Shown here: one piece after another, positions 1-11,989 of the stretch
Layout of the letters: the number at the start of each line of letters is the position of its first letter
How positions within the stretch are numbered: the stretch's first letter is position 1
NCBI GenBank assembly: GCA_032622095.1
Contig: CP136061.1
Span: forward strand, 121,224,754 to 121,288,753
Origin: Siphonodentalium dalli
Taxonomy: Eukaryota; Mollusca; Scaphopoda; Gadilida; Siphonodentaliidae
DNA length: 64,000 bases
Reading direction: 5' to 3'
The notes under the pieces: generated by a model
Databases searched by the model: none
Told to the model about the DNA's origin: nothing
The model's input: the letters and a program-made list of their open reading frames with translations, nothing else
Program-made: the position numbers and the translations under genes

Positions 1-110
1 ACGACATCAGTAATTAATTAATGTATTCTGTTTCCTTGGTTGTTTTAGGTGCAGTTTGTCATAATGCGATTTGAAAGCACTCGAAGTCACACTACTTTCT
101 AAGACAGGGC

Positions 111-485
111 TTAACCCTTTACCCAACAAACCGGCCAAATAAAACTTCAACAGCCTAAAATATCTTCGGTCTGTCTCAATAGAACCATACAAATATGGAT
201 ATCATTGGAACCGGCTCCTTGACCACATTGTGATAGTTACAGTTATACCCTGTGCCAATGCATTCTCTTATATATGCGAGTCGACCATAGGTCGCCTCGC
301 ATATATAAGAGAATGCATTGGCCTAAAAAAAATCTTTTTTTTAACACTTTTTACCATTTTTTATTACATTCTTTAACAATTTTATAATTTTTAATGTGTT
401 AAGCCAATGCATTCTCTTATATGGTCGACTCGCATATATAAGAGAATGCATTGGCACAGGGCCCTTCTGTTGGGTAAAGGGTTAA
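111..485. mobile_element. piggyBac-like MITE, copy 1 (TTAA-flanked)
   Basis: The element is bounded by TTAA on both sides, and its termini are inverted repeats beginning CCCTTTACCCAACA on the left and ending TGTTGGGTAAAGGG on the right. TTAA targets with CCC-starting ends are characteristic of piggyBac-type transposons. Inside are two nested palindromes built on CCAATGCATTCTCTTATAT, each spaced by a short GTCGAC-containing loop, separated by a T-rich stretch. It has no coding capacity, so it would depend on a transposase supplied elsewhere. A second copy, 59564-59964, is very similar over its whole length. The second palindrome here has lost several loop bases compared with that copy. Family assignment is inferred; boundaries are seen directly. 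Confidence 0.85.
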
Positions 486-2229
486 GCTGAATGGGACCCC
501 TGAAGACAAACTACTCCTTTAGTGAGAGGATGTTTACATTTCTATGTCAATTCCACACGTGTATGCGCTTCTTACAGAACACTGTTTTCCACTGTGCATC
601 ACAAAATTCACCCTCTGGGGACCTCATTCTGCTTAGGCCTCATCTTCTGGGAAGTATCTATAGTCTCAAATTAACAATATTTTAGTTACTTTTTCCCTTC
701 TGGGAAGTTTCTATATCTCCCAATTTGCAGAAGATAAAATGCATAATTGAGGTGACTAATGGGTGAACATCACCAACTTCAACTGGGGAACGTCAATCTG
801 ATCCTTGGTCTGTTGTAGCAGCTGAGGCCTATCAAGCAGAATGAGGTTCCCAGAGGGTGATTTGGTGATGCTAGCCCACCATGCTTCATTAGTTCACCCT
901 CTGGTGACCTCATTCTGCAATGATACACACACTATTAGCAGGCTTGATACCGATTATGAAAACAAATTAAATTCATAACAATGGATGGTGTTTTCAAATA
1001 AACAAACATAACTGCTCTGTATCTACAAGGAATCGATCCATATTCAACATATGCCAGTTGAACTTTTTTTACTTCATTATATTGTTGAGTCTTAATATAA
1101 ACCAATAGGCCTGATAATTTCAGAGAAGATTTTTTAGTTCAATAGCATTCTGTGGGTAAACAGAGTTAATCCTCCTATCTCCACCCATAGCTAATAACTA
1201 CCGAGGCGGTCCCATTTGAAATAAGAGTTTGGACCACTGGTGCTGGCACTGCTGGCATACCCCCACGGTGAAAATTCAAATATGGGCAGGTAGGAACCCA
1301 AATACTGAAGTGACCATCCGGAAACCCCAAAATTAGCAAAGGTCAAACAAGTTAAGTTCAGATGTTGTTTTTGGGCTGTAACGATACACTTGTTCACAAT
1401 ATGATTCGAATCACGATCAACAATATGATACATATCACGATACACCAAATTAGTGTTTCCAAATGAATTCCACTTGAATTATCTGAACCAACATGCTTAT
1501 AACTGGAGATAACAAGTTCATTTTAAAACAAAATGCAGTTTAATAGTTAGTTAGATGAGTCAAATACACATAATAGACAAGAGATTAATATTATTCACCA
1601 TAAGGTGTAGAACTGTTCATGCCCTCTCGATATTTGGTCCATAATAGACACAAGTCAACTTGAGAGAACATTGCAGGTTTGCTATTTTACACGAGTGACA
1701 TGACCATCTTAAATTACTTAATTTCCTGTATTGTGATACATATGACAATACAATAGGCGTACCATTTGAAAGTGCATTACAATACATTGAATTGTTACAG
1801 CCATATTGTTTATGCTGTGCCAAATCAAAGAAAGCTGTACACATGAGAAATCTCCATTGCCAATGCCATCATATGACAGGGACGACTGCAAAAATCGCTC
1901 CCCCGTAACATCAGAAGAAGCGGCGGACGGACAAAAGTCATGAAAAAATTGACAATCTAAGGGCCATAACTCGGGCAAAAAAATCTGGACAAACCTGGTT
2001 TTCTCACAGATTTGAGATATTTTGGCAAACAACTTAATACCAAATTTGTTTTAAATTGATATATATATGTTTGAGTCATCAAGCTGGACAGAAAACAAAC
2101 AGATGGAACAGTCAATCCAGTATACCAGTGTTAAATATTTTTAACCAGTCACTTTATGATCATTCACAATATGGGTCGATTTTTGCATTTTGGGAAATAA
2201 AAGTACAGAATGAATCCTATTTATTTAGG
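486..2229. other. Non-coding stretch with a small hairpin repeat
   Basis: No gene is recognisable. A motif reading TTCACCCTCTGG.GACCTCATTCTGC occurs at 608-632 and 893-918, and its reverse complement at 836-860, so 836-918 can fold into a hairpin with arms of about 25 bp. Around 1950-1975 lies the phrase AAGGGCCATAACTC, which I associate with common interspersed repeats of marine invertebrates. The short open frames here show no codon or motif signal. Confidence 0.5.
836..918. repeat. Hairpin (inverted repeat, ~25-bp arms)
   Basis: Left arm 836-860 and right arm 893-918 are near-perfect reverse complements separated by about 32 bases. A third copy of the arm at 608-632 lies in the same orientation as the right arm. 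Probably the remnant of a small foldback element. Confidence 0.7.
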
Positions 2230-2345
2230 GAAATGTTTAGATAATAAGTTCATGGTTGTTTGTTGAACTTATTATCTGAACATTTCCTATGGGATATTAA
2301 ACTACTCATCAATGATGATTTAGTATAGAAATGGTTAAACAATTA
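2230..2345 (-). repeat. Interspersed repeat; unoccupied paralogue of the MITE site at 59.5 kb
   Basis: Read on the minus strand, this segment matches the two flanks of the MITE at 59564-59964: AACCATTTCTATACTA, the CATCATT(A/G)A target, GAGTAGTT, ATCCC, AGGAAATGTTCAGA and the hairpin around TGAACTTATTATCT. Where the other copy has TTAA-MITE-TTAA, this one has a single TTGA (TCAA at 2309-2312 on the plus strand). It therefore represents the site without the insertion, with one substitution in the target. Confidence 0.8.
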
Positions 2346-3219
2346 TTGTGTTGATGGATGTTGAGACAAACAAAGCGGGATCCTAAATCAAACAACTTAT
2401 AAGATTGAAGGTGTAAATGAGATCCGGACATATCAGGGGTAGGAGGCATAACTCTAAAAAATAGTTGACAGTCAAGAGAACAGAATGAATACATATGCTG
2501 TGATACAAGGAGTTAACATCGCTCACAGCGGCGACATATTTCAGCATTAAAACTTGTATACCACTATACTGTTTGGTGTACGAAATGAACAAATTGCACA
2601 ACCTGTAGAATTTACTATATAAAGGAATCCATTATCCTCCAGTCTATGAACCAATGTTGTAAGGAATAGTTACATGTAGTTAGCTCCTGATCTGGCATTC
2701 GGACACAAAACAAGTGAGGCCATGACATCAGCCAAGTGCGTTCTGTGCCGATTGCCCGTTCATGATTTCCTCCTCTGCTAAAACCTTTATCTGACCGACT
2801 GTCCAGAGTGAAAAAATAATGCATTGTCTGGAAAATAACTATGCCTTATTTGGACAATCACTTGTGCATTCTGAAAAATAGTAGCCTGCGTTCGCACAAT
2901 AAGAGCTTGATGTTGCTGTATAAGCTGCCAATTCAGAGAAATAATATGAGAGGGAGAACAAAGGGACTGTGTTGATTTACAACACAAACATTATTTCTCC
3001 GAATGGGCAGTTTATATATGTACAACATCACAGTCTTTCTATTTTGAAAAACATAGGTGCACAGTATATTTACCGGTATATTGTGATCATGATTTTGGAT
3101 CCACCATGTACATGCATATAATACAAAAAAGACATTAGTTTCAACTAATATTAATATTACTGAAACTTAATTAGAACAAAACAAAGATTTCTATAAACCA
3201 AATGTTTTGTCACAGTAAG
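2346..3219. other. No recognisable feature
   Basis: The open frames are short and overlapping on both strands. I see no domain, repeat copy or RNA signal here. Confidence 0.5.
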
Positions 3220-3953
3220 TAGTGATATTCCGATAAAGAAAAGGCCTCTCAGACCGATTTCAGATTATCTGGAGGCACAATCGGTCAATGTACGATTCTG
3301 ATATATATTCCGTCCATTTGCAAAGCCAAATAAATCAAAGAACGATATACACACTGTGGCAAAACTGTTTCCGCTGACATCAGCTGCGAGTTGTCTTTGA
3401 TAGTTGTTTTGACAAAGAGATCACAGGTGCCAACAACCGAGAAACGTTATGACCACGCGTGAAGCGTTATTTGATACTGTTTTCCTGATATGGAAATAAT
3501 AAAGAGCGTTTATATTATTTTTGTGCGATTAACCAATAGAATTGCGCTGTGTTATGTAAACAGAAGCCCAACTTCTGCAACACAAGCAGGCTCTTGTTTA
3601 CGTACACCATCGTACGTCTTGACGACAATATACTATTTACGCGCTGATTATGTTTGGCATATGAACAAAACTATATATATTTTTAAATTCGACTCAATCA
3701 GCTGTTTAAAGCAGCTCTCTCGTCTCTTTCATCTCCACGCGATTGAACAAATAACTTAATATTCCACTGTATAGGTTGGGTCAATACGCCGGACCGGATA
3801 TATGCCATACATTTAATGAAACCTGCATTGCACTTAGATATTCAAAATTTATTTTTTAATCGGTAAAAGCCGATGTTCCAACTGGGAGGACAGATGTTTT
3901 TTCCGATTGGCTATTATCAACCGATGGCGGATTCCCAATTATCGGAACATCCC
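3220..3953. mobile_element. Probable hAT-like MITE (degenerate)
   Basis: The left end reads TAGTGATATTCCGATAA and the right end, reverse-complemented, GGGATGTTCCGATAA, giving a short imperfect terminal inverted repeat. Both ends also carry sub-terminal CGAT-rich inverted motifs. No clear 8-bp target duplication is visible, so the element is old or the exact termini are misplaced. The interior 3470-3700 matches 38415-38650 in the opposite orientation, including AATAAAGAGCGTTTATAT-like and CATCGTACGTCTTGACGACA-like blocks, showing that part of it is a dispersed repeat. No coding capacity. Confidence 0.5.
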
Positions 3954-4054
3954 AATGTTGCTAATTTGGGGTCACTTAGTCAGCAGGTCAGAGTCAGTTC
4001 AATGATTCAATACTTATCTGGGACACAGCATACTAACATGTGCACTAAACCAAG

Positions 4055-4139
4055 GTGTGCCTAGAATTGAAATGCAGTGCACAAATGTGTCCGCCTCATG
4101 CGCACACATTTGTGCACTGCAATTCAATTCCAGGCACAC
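4055..4139. repeat. Hairpin with ~36-bp arms
   Basis: Left arm 4055-4090 and right arm 4104-4139 are almost perfectly complementary, with a 13-base loop. The outer ends read GTGTGCCT and AGGCACAC. No coding content. It could be a tiny foldback element or the source of a hairpin RNA if transcribed. Confidence 0.8.
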
Positions 4140-5880
4140 AAGCGCTGTTGTGCACCTCAAAAACGAAGGACTGACATCAAGCTCTGTAGAGTACTTTATA
4201 CTCCAAATTCAGTTATTGCTCAAAGAATGCACTAACTTTATTGTAAAACGAAAGCATACATGTAGTTATTGTCCTATGAATGCATAGTTATAGTTTAGCT
4301 TTGGACAATCTGACAGATAATACAGAGGCGACAACTATGATTTAAGTCAATTATTAATTACCACGTGAACTGGCATTCGGAACATAGAATGTTCTGTCAC
4401 GGAATGCCATCTCACTTGGTTATAATCTTTTACATCTAGGGAACACCTACCCCCTTTAGAGATGGATATCTGAAGCTATGTGGTCTTTTGATGCCATTCC
4501 TGTGCTGTTTGCGGTCTAGAAAAGAATAGTTCAGAGTCAGAAAATATACCTACTATTTGTCCTATTACCAGACAGTGACACTTGAATCTTCACGGAAAAT
4601 CCCATCATGTCTCGTTGATAACAATTTATACATGTATGTGCCATACAAGAAAACATAATTTAGTTGACCACAAAAGAAATATCAAAACCAAAGCCAGTGG
4701 CAAAAGGAAACATGATTAAAACTTTAAAAGCCTGACATAATATTCAAACTTTACAAAGCCCCAAAGTACATTATATATTATATAAACTATTGTAACCTGT
4801 AGGAACTTAGGCCAAATAAAATAATACAACAATAATACAAAATTACAAGGTCTTGAATACAAGGTACGGTTATGGTGCTTGTAATAGCTTGTAATATCTG
4901 TTCAATAAAAAAAGACAATAATGATTTGAAAAATTATATAAAATTGAAGTAGCTCCATTATAATAGCAAGTTATCAAATATTCTTTAAAGTACATGAATG
5001 CACATCAGATGATCAAATGCTAGTTTAATATTTGCAAACAATGTTTTTATCATACCAATATTTGCCACTTGGTCGGTAACAAATAGATGCACTGAGTTTA
5101 TTCGCGTGACCCGCACGTGTTTAGTTGGTGACACAGTGACCAATTCTTCATAGCCGACAGCTGCTTCAAGTAGGTTAATCTCGGGTTTCTGTGAATACCC
5201 ATGGATATATACCTAGGCATTTTATATTGAATAATGCTTTCTTCCGCTTTCATCATGGCATTGTTAATTGTACTTTAGTGCTGGACAGTATTTTGGTTTT
5301 CCGATTATAATCTATACAAATTTCAATACCGTCACAGTTACTGTTGATTGTGTTTTTAATCGGTACACTGAAGCAGGGTTTCCGCTAGGGGGTAGGGGAA
5401 TGGGGCCTGTTTGTAGATAGGGGAAAACACGAACACCTGCTTCGAAAATTTAGAAAAGTGCAACACTAGAAATGCATTGTCTAGCACGCACAGAACGCGA
5501 ATTACAATTATAATTCTGGTATGTATTCATTCTCAAAATTAAAACAAGAAATGTAACAATTTACATTGTTTATGTGATACAACAGTCAGTCAATTAACCA
5601 CATTATTGTGATTGAACTGAGTGAATTAAAAACAAACTTTTAACTGATACTAGCTTCAGATTTATTTTTTATTTCCGGTGGGTAGAATAATTAAATGTAC
5701 TATGATATTTCGTACCAGTTAAAATTCAACTATACTCTTCGCATGAGGAGGTGCCTCGCCAAGTCATCAAGGGAAGTTCATGACCAACAGTAACATTCAC
5801 TCGTCTTTTAAAAATTAATTCGATCTACGAACACTGGTTTAAAAAGCTTGGAACTATTTTGTTGTCGCATTCAATCATTT
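4140..5880. other. No recognisable gene
   Basis: AT-rich sequence without convincing open frames. At 5373 there is a phrase CAGGGTTTCCGCTAGGGG that recurs in similar form at 15773, suggesting a shared dispersed repeat. Confidence 0.5.
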
Positions 5881-6076
5881 GGGGGTCGCACAATTGAAAT
5901 TACTTCGAGAGAATTGCTGCTATCGGCGGGAAAGTGTTAGCTATGATGCTTCATTGGGCGGGGTGGGGGGGGGGGGGGGGTCACACTATTGAAATTGACT
6001 CGAGAGTATTGCTATCGGCGGGAAAGATATATACTTGGTAACCAACGAAGCTATGACGCTTCATTGGTAGAGTTAC
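5881..6076 (+). repeat. Imperfect direct duplication (~95 bp) around a G-tract
   Basis: Two neighbouring segments share ATTGAAATT.ACTCGAGAG.ATTGCT.ATCGGCGGGAAAG followed by GCTATGA.GCTTCATTGG. They are separated by a run of 16 G at 5965-5980. A further run of 17 G lies at 6237-6253. Confidence 0.7.
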
Positions 6077-6253
6077 GTCACAAATATCGCATTCGCATCG
6101 TACACAAAATATATCGTTTCCGGCTATATATTACGAATCGATATACTGAGGGTTTTACGGTTACATGAAATTCCAGGGTTTTCAAGGAGTTTGCATTAAA
6201 ACAAGGGGTTCAAGGGCCCTGGGAGGTGAATGCGTTGGGGGGGGGGGGGGGGG

Positions 6254-7118
6254 AATTTTAATAGTTGTGACCTTGTGGGTGGTTTGCATGATAAATTTAA
6301 GGTAAAACAAGGCCTGCAAATTTGAGGCTAATGACTGTTCAGTTTGCCTGGAGGTTATCTAAAATTAAAATGCTGCGAAAGAAATAGAGGTTGTGCCAAA
6401 GTTTTATAAATGCAGGTATCGAAATAACTAATTCTCGCCTTAATTTTTCAATCGGTTGCTCAATGCCCATCTGTAGTCTGTACTCTGTAGTTATTAGTTA
6501 ATATTATATCTAAAGTGACTTTCTCGCATTCTAATTGGATGCACACTGCTATACTATTTTACGATAGTACCCCAGTAGGATTCGTACATGCCTACTTTTC
6601 TTTTTCTATTTATAGTAACAAACTTATTTCAAGAAATCGGGTTGCCGTCTGAAGATACAGCCAATCTTAAACGATATTTTTGTTGCAATATCGGTATATC
6701 ATTAGATTTATTGGTGAATTGTAATGACAGATCTTACAAATGTCCGGTCATAGCTATCCAATGTATTTAACAGTTTATCCATTTAGTTGGCAAGCGGCCA
6801 TTTCTAATTTTGTAATGCCAGTGGACGTTATTTATAACTTCCTTTTACATTTTAATCGAAGTTAAGCAAGTTAACTTCTAAAATTTCGCCAAAATGTCTA
6901 CTAATGACGTATTTATAGAAATAAATGCATAAATCATGAAGAGATGCTGTTAGATGTAACTAATAACATAGTTATGATCCCCTGCCATCATCAAAAGATT
7001 TCCATAAATTGTAAAATCCGAGACTGATTTCCAAAATTCATGGTAAATAGAAATAGTGTGAAAATTGGCACCAATGTTCGATAAAATATAATAAATAGAA
7101 TGTCTTGTCAATGACAAT
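6254..7118. other. No recognisable feature
   Basis: AT-rich DNA with only short open frames. I see no domain, repeat or RNA signal. Confidence 0.5.
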
Positions 7119-7201
7119 GCCAAAATAGTGGTCCTCAAGGAGGAATAGTCAACTCGCCTGCGGCTCGTGGACTATTCCTCCTCTCGGACCACTATTTTGG
7201 C
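7119..7201. repeat. Hairpin with 32-bp arms
   Basis: GCCAAAATAGTGGTCC at 7119 pairs with GGACCACTATTTTGGC ending at 7201. The inner part GAGGAATAGTC pairs with GACTATTCCTC. The loop is about 19 bases and GC-rich. Only two or three mismatches interrupt the stem. No coding content. Confidence 0.85.
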
Positions 7202-7519
7202 ATAGTTAACTCCAAGCTATTCATTATCTATATACCGGTAATAATACCAGTTGAAGTGATTATAACAGTTTGTGTAACTCTCCTGCTAACCTATGGTATG
7301 GGTTACCTAAGCACCAACCAGGCGAACGAATTATAGGTTACACATAATTTTGAAACCCGCAGGTGATAGTTGTTTAGGCTTTAATTACCAGAAGCGTCAA
7401 TTTTTGATCAGTCAAAAACGTAGTGCGAACCCTTCTACAGCAATTTGAGAAAGTGGTCATGTTTACACAATTCAAATTTTATTTTAATTTCATTTCTGAC
7501 GGCTCTCGTAACAGTGCAC

Positions 7520-8240
7520 CACAACCACACACTGTCCAATCGGCTCGCGGAATACCAGTGTGAACGTCAGAATACCAGTGTTGTACAGGAGAATACCAGT
7601 GTTTTTAAGCGATATGATGGTACCATAATTAGAACTGGACGGCTAAATAACATGACAAACGACAATAGAAAGGTATATACGATCAATTTTGCATTTATCC
7701 AGTGGAGGGGTCACCCGGTGATGTTCAGTTCAATTCCGGGCGATCTGACCTTTGTTTAAAGCAGAAAAATAGGGTGTACAAACTAGTAGGGTGAGGTCAA
7801 ATTTTGCCCTAATCGGTATTCTAGTGTGTTTTGTTTAATTCCTGAGCATAACTTGCGGAATCTTTTATAAAATTCCGACAGCGGAATCTATTGGCAAAAC
7901 GTGCACATCGAAATCACTGGCGTGTATCAGTTGGAAATACACGAAAATAAATCGAAACGAGGGTCGGTGATCACAGAAAATGGCACGGCGAACTACCAGT
8001 GCATGGCAACGAGGGCTACCAGTGACAAAATTTCTTTATATGGTAAGTTATATCGGGTATATGTCGGGGACGTTTTAAATTCGGTTTGAGCTTTGGACAC
8101 AATCGATCTAGAATGGTACATGTGTGGGTCTAAGATATGAAAGTTCGAAATTTTAATTACGGTGATACTCAACATTAGTGGAACATAAAGTAACAATTTA
8201 ATCGACAAGAGTTTAAATTTCCCTTTATTCGGTATTGGCA
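7520..8240 (+). repeat. Inverted-duplication copy 1
   Basis: This segment matches 11990-12620 on the minus strand at roughly 90 percent by eye, from CACACTGTCCAATCGGCTCG through the GGTAAGTTATAT splice-donor-like site and beyond to about 8160. Copy 1 contains an extra block of about 105 bases (7570-7678), with a repeated AATACCAGTGT motif, that copy 2 lacks. The arrangement is inverted and the spacer is 3.7 kb, so these are not LTRs. Confidence 0.85.
7850..8042 (+). pseudogene. Possible immunoglobulin-like exon remnant, copy 1
   Basis: The frame read through 7850-8042 contains NLRNLL, then an in-frame TAA at 7868-7870, then NSDSGIYW (7871-7894) and, further on, NGTANYQCMA. The DSGxYW pattern resembles the F-strand signature of an immunoglobulin V domain, except that the expected Cys is Gln, and GxxxYxC resembles a second such signature. 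The segment ends at a consensus splice donor, G/GTAAGTT at 8042-8049. An upstream frame 7445-7759 begins with a hydrophobic signal-like stretch, but its link to this exon is unproven. The stop codon is shared with copy 2, so the exon was probably dead before it was duplicated, or the homology is fortuitous. No function is claimed. Confidence 0.3.
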
Positions 8241-10842
8241 CGGAGTTAGTTCCATGTCAATTGGATTCAAACTAATGTTCAACATTTGCAAACAAGAAAA
8301 CCATAGTCAGAAATGGTAAAACACCAAGATCATATTAGACCAAAACGAAGAATACCTGTGTTTAGGGTAACCCGCCCGCCCTACTCAAAACCTGCCGACA
8401 AATTCCATTTTATCGTTTTTCAAAACTTTCCTCCGACTTCATTTTATTTTTTTTATAATTAGGAATTCGCGACTACGGAATTAGCTTAAACAAGTAAACC
8501 ATTTCCTTGCAAATATCGTCAATTCTCGAAAAACGAAAGTGCCGCCATTGTTGTTGAAGTATATTTGTATTCCCTCGTCATTGTTCGGCAAACCTCGCCG
8601 ATTTCTCGAAAGCGGAAACCAGAAAACACGCGATACTTGTGCCGGAATATGTATTAACTAGCAAATCGAAAGTCACCGGATATTTTGCCGATTGCACATG
8701 GTGATTGAATATGGCGGAAACACTTCCGTGTCCGGATAGATCCTGCATTTTAGCCATTAAACTTCACAAATGCGTTCATATGAATCAGAATAGAAACATC
8801 ATGGCGCCTGTCAACTATAGCACAGACATGTTGTCGTGCGTGAACCGGTACCACACGGATTCTGAACTGACAGAAAAGGACATAGTAATAAAATGTCAGA
8901 TTAAAAATAATTCTGACACTTTTGAAATAGACCCAAAGCTCAAAATTCCTGGCATTATTATAGTTTATCCACCTCTCACCGCATCCACCCTGAAAATTAT
9001 AAGCCTGTCGTAACATGAGTCTGTGTGTACCCATGCAGTAGGAGTGGTATGTGCCTGGTAGAACTTAATTTTTTCCTAGTAGAACTATTTCTCATTAAAT
9101 ATTCATTAGTTCTCCAGAAAACCGGACCCGATTAATCAACATCTTCTGTGTCACAATGATCCGAATGCAACATCAGTCATAGGGTAATCAATGCACATAT
9201 ATTGTTCTTGGTGCTTACTTTGTTTTACATGTGTGAATGCCACCACTGCTTTGTATATTGATTATGTTATGTACATCACGTTGGCGTTGCCGCATGTATG
9301 TGCCATTTCCAATGGAGGAACTCTTGTTAAATTCACCTTCTGAGTTGAATATTTCGCAAAATTTCTTAGTATTCGAGTCGGTGGATAAAGAAAATATCAT
9401 TTTAAAGTGTCTTGTGTGGGAAATTGAACAGTAATATAATATTAGCCATAAATATAAATTATAATATAAAATATATTGCTTACATGAATGCACCGTCTCT
9501 GAATTCCGTTAAAACAACTAATCCTTCAAATTATTACAAAAAAATATATTACTGCAGCTTCCTCATTCACCACACCAGAAAGCTTCTAAATGCGGATACA
9601 AAAATCGGAGGTATTGTGTTCCCGCCAAGAGTGCATGGCCCAGCCATTGTTCAGTATAACCAAACGTCGAAAGCAATTAACGCGGTCATAATGGTTACCA
9701 TACTGACCCGCGTTTAGGCCCAGGGGGCCTTTGTTTTATTTGAGCTCAAAAATCCAAGTGGGCTTAAACTCGGATATGGCCCTTTGCAAACCAAAAATCC
9801 TAATAAATCGGGACAGTAAAACTTATGAAAGCCGATCTAACGCCGAATATTTGGGAAATATACCCGCCTTCCAGATTAAGTAAAGGTAAGTATAAGTTAC
9901 TTTGAGAAAGTAATTTTTCAATTAAATGTGAATACTAAAATATAATAACACTTAAGTCTTGTAGTTTTATTGCCCAAAATTCCCATGTCAAAATGACACT
10001 TTATGTAAGCGGCATTGTGGATTATGGGTAAATCCCTTATCTTATAGTCTATAGTTTATATCAATGTTCAGACTTAATCCGATTAGGAAAACAATAAACC
10101 CGGTGCTTTGTTCGTGATCCATTGTCCACATAGAGGATGTTACAATAGCGACTAATTGCATGTTTAACAAAAGCCAGTGAGTGTAATTATTTAACAGTAC
10201 TGACAAAAGGCCGTTGTATTTCTGCTAAAAGTATAAAGCACCATTCGGTAAACCTCGTCAGATTCCTTCACCCTTGACCCCCAGAGGTCACAGGTCGAGG
10301 AGTTCAGAATGAAATGTTTATACTGTAAAACGTGTTTATAAATGTTAATGTTGGTTTCGAGTGAATAACGTTGACGTAGTAGTTGTTGTTGTTGTTGAAT
10401 GACAAGTTTCCCCCTTCTGCTCCATTATTATACCCACTTTGTGTTTACATAACCAAGAAGCCAGTTCTTTGTGTTTAACCTACGTTGTCACTGAACACGA
10501 AAAATATGTTTTTACAGTACTGGAGTTGAACAGGTGCGCTTTGATTAAGGTATTGCACGCACATGGCTTTTAAAGCTATAGCTGTTAGCGAGTGGTTTTT
10601 TATGTCTGTTAATGTTTTGTTTCCCCCGGGAAGTATAATTGAATAAACAAATGAGAATTTAACATTCACTTTATTTTATTTCATTCAATATTATCACTTA
10701 CCTACGAAGTATAACTTTCCGTTTTTCGTGGCATTCTCGCCGTCACCGATCGTTTGCGAATATACTTCCCGTTATATTGGAATTATTTATTCGGGGAGTA
10801 TCATTAGCAAATACTTACTTACCACTGCTGGAATTGACAAAA
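8241..10842. other. No recognisable gene
   Basis: Several open frames of 60-100 codons (for example 8705-9013 and 9412-9717, both plus strand) show no domain, signal peptide or splice context that I can support. A (GTT)n run lies near 10381-10395. Confidence 0.5.
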
Positions 10843-10927
10843 TTTGGGGTGGGCTTAAACACGAATATACCCCTGTGCATGGAATTTGCTCAAAACCTAT
10901 GGGTGGGCCTAAACACGGACATGGGCT
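10843..10927 (+). repeat. Short direct repeats of a GGTGGGCYTAAACACG motif
   Basis: The motif occurs at 10847-10862 and 10902-10917, each followed by a GAATATACCC or GACATGGGC-like stretch. A relative occurs at 9761-9784 (GTGGGCTTAAACTCGGATATGG). This may be part of a dispersed repeat. Confidence 0.5.
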
Positions 10928-11912
10928 TTGAACCGGGTCAGTACGGTACATACTGCAACTTTAAGACATCCATGGATATAACGCTAGAAGCTACCTCAAT
11001 AATTTGAACATAAAACTTGGGTTTAAATGACAACTTTATCTATGATATTTGCCCATTAAATATTCAATAAATAGATTAACGCATAGCTAAATGGAATTTC
11101 ATTGAATTAATGGACCTTTGAGTGAGAAAATCGTAGTGAACGGTTACCGGTCAATGTGACACATCTACCCGTTCCAAATCGTTATCGCTTTATGCGCTGC
11201 ATCGAAAGTATCCAAGTTAACCGATCTACCCGTACCCGTTCCCGTCCCAACGGGTATCGCAAACTCGCTAATGTAACCAATATATTTTATATTATAATTT
11301 CTATTTCTGGCTAATAATATGATCTTGAGGGCGTTACCATTTCTGATTATGGTTTTCTTGTATATTTCTGAGCTGGGATAATGAGTTGGATGGCTGTGTT
11401 GATGAATCAGTGAGTGAATAGCGAGTCGATGGTTGGCTGGATTATTTTTGGTGGATCATTGCGTGGTCATTGGACGTATGTTGTGGATACGTGTACAAAT
11501 AGATTGATATTGTTTTTATGACTGTGTGCATATGGATAAATATAGGGGTTTAATTTTTTGCATATCTAATTTTTTCTTTATTTTTCTCTTTTGAGAAAAA
11601 GAAAGAGCGACAATCAATGGGACAAGGGGAAAAGAATAAAATTTGGAAAAATCGACAGAGGAAACGGACAGGACAGTGAAAATTCGGATCCAGATGTGGC
11701 TGGGCCAGTAACACCGGGGTCAGTGAGGTGTGCTCAGCAAGCAACTTTCATGGGCGCCCTTTAAGAGAGACAGTTCAGTTGTTTCCAACCACGCAAATGA
11801 GATACTCTGCAGAAGCAAATGCATTCTGGAAAACAGGCTTTTTGAAGAAAAATTCATCTTGCCTATGAGTGGAATGAAAAACACGTCTCAGCTCGTTACC
11901 GGAGAGTAATTA
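10928..11912. other. No recognisable feature
   Basis: Mixed AT-rich DNA. A small open frame starts near 11617, but I can assign nothing to it. Confidence 0.5.
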
Positions 11913-11989
11913 TTAAGCTACTTTACAAGTTCGGAAAACTGCATTTAAACCGATGTATCCCAATAGTTTTAAGAACAATTCTACAAAAA

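Noticed and set aside
3220-3953. An exact 8-bp target duplication for the hAT-like element
   Set aside because: Flanking bases do not match in any register I tried, so the element is reported with only moderate confidence.
8705-9013. 102-codon plus-strand frame as a possible gene
   Set aside because: No domain, signal peptide, splice site or homologous copy could be recognised, and an antisense frame of similar length overlaps it.
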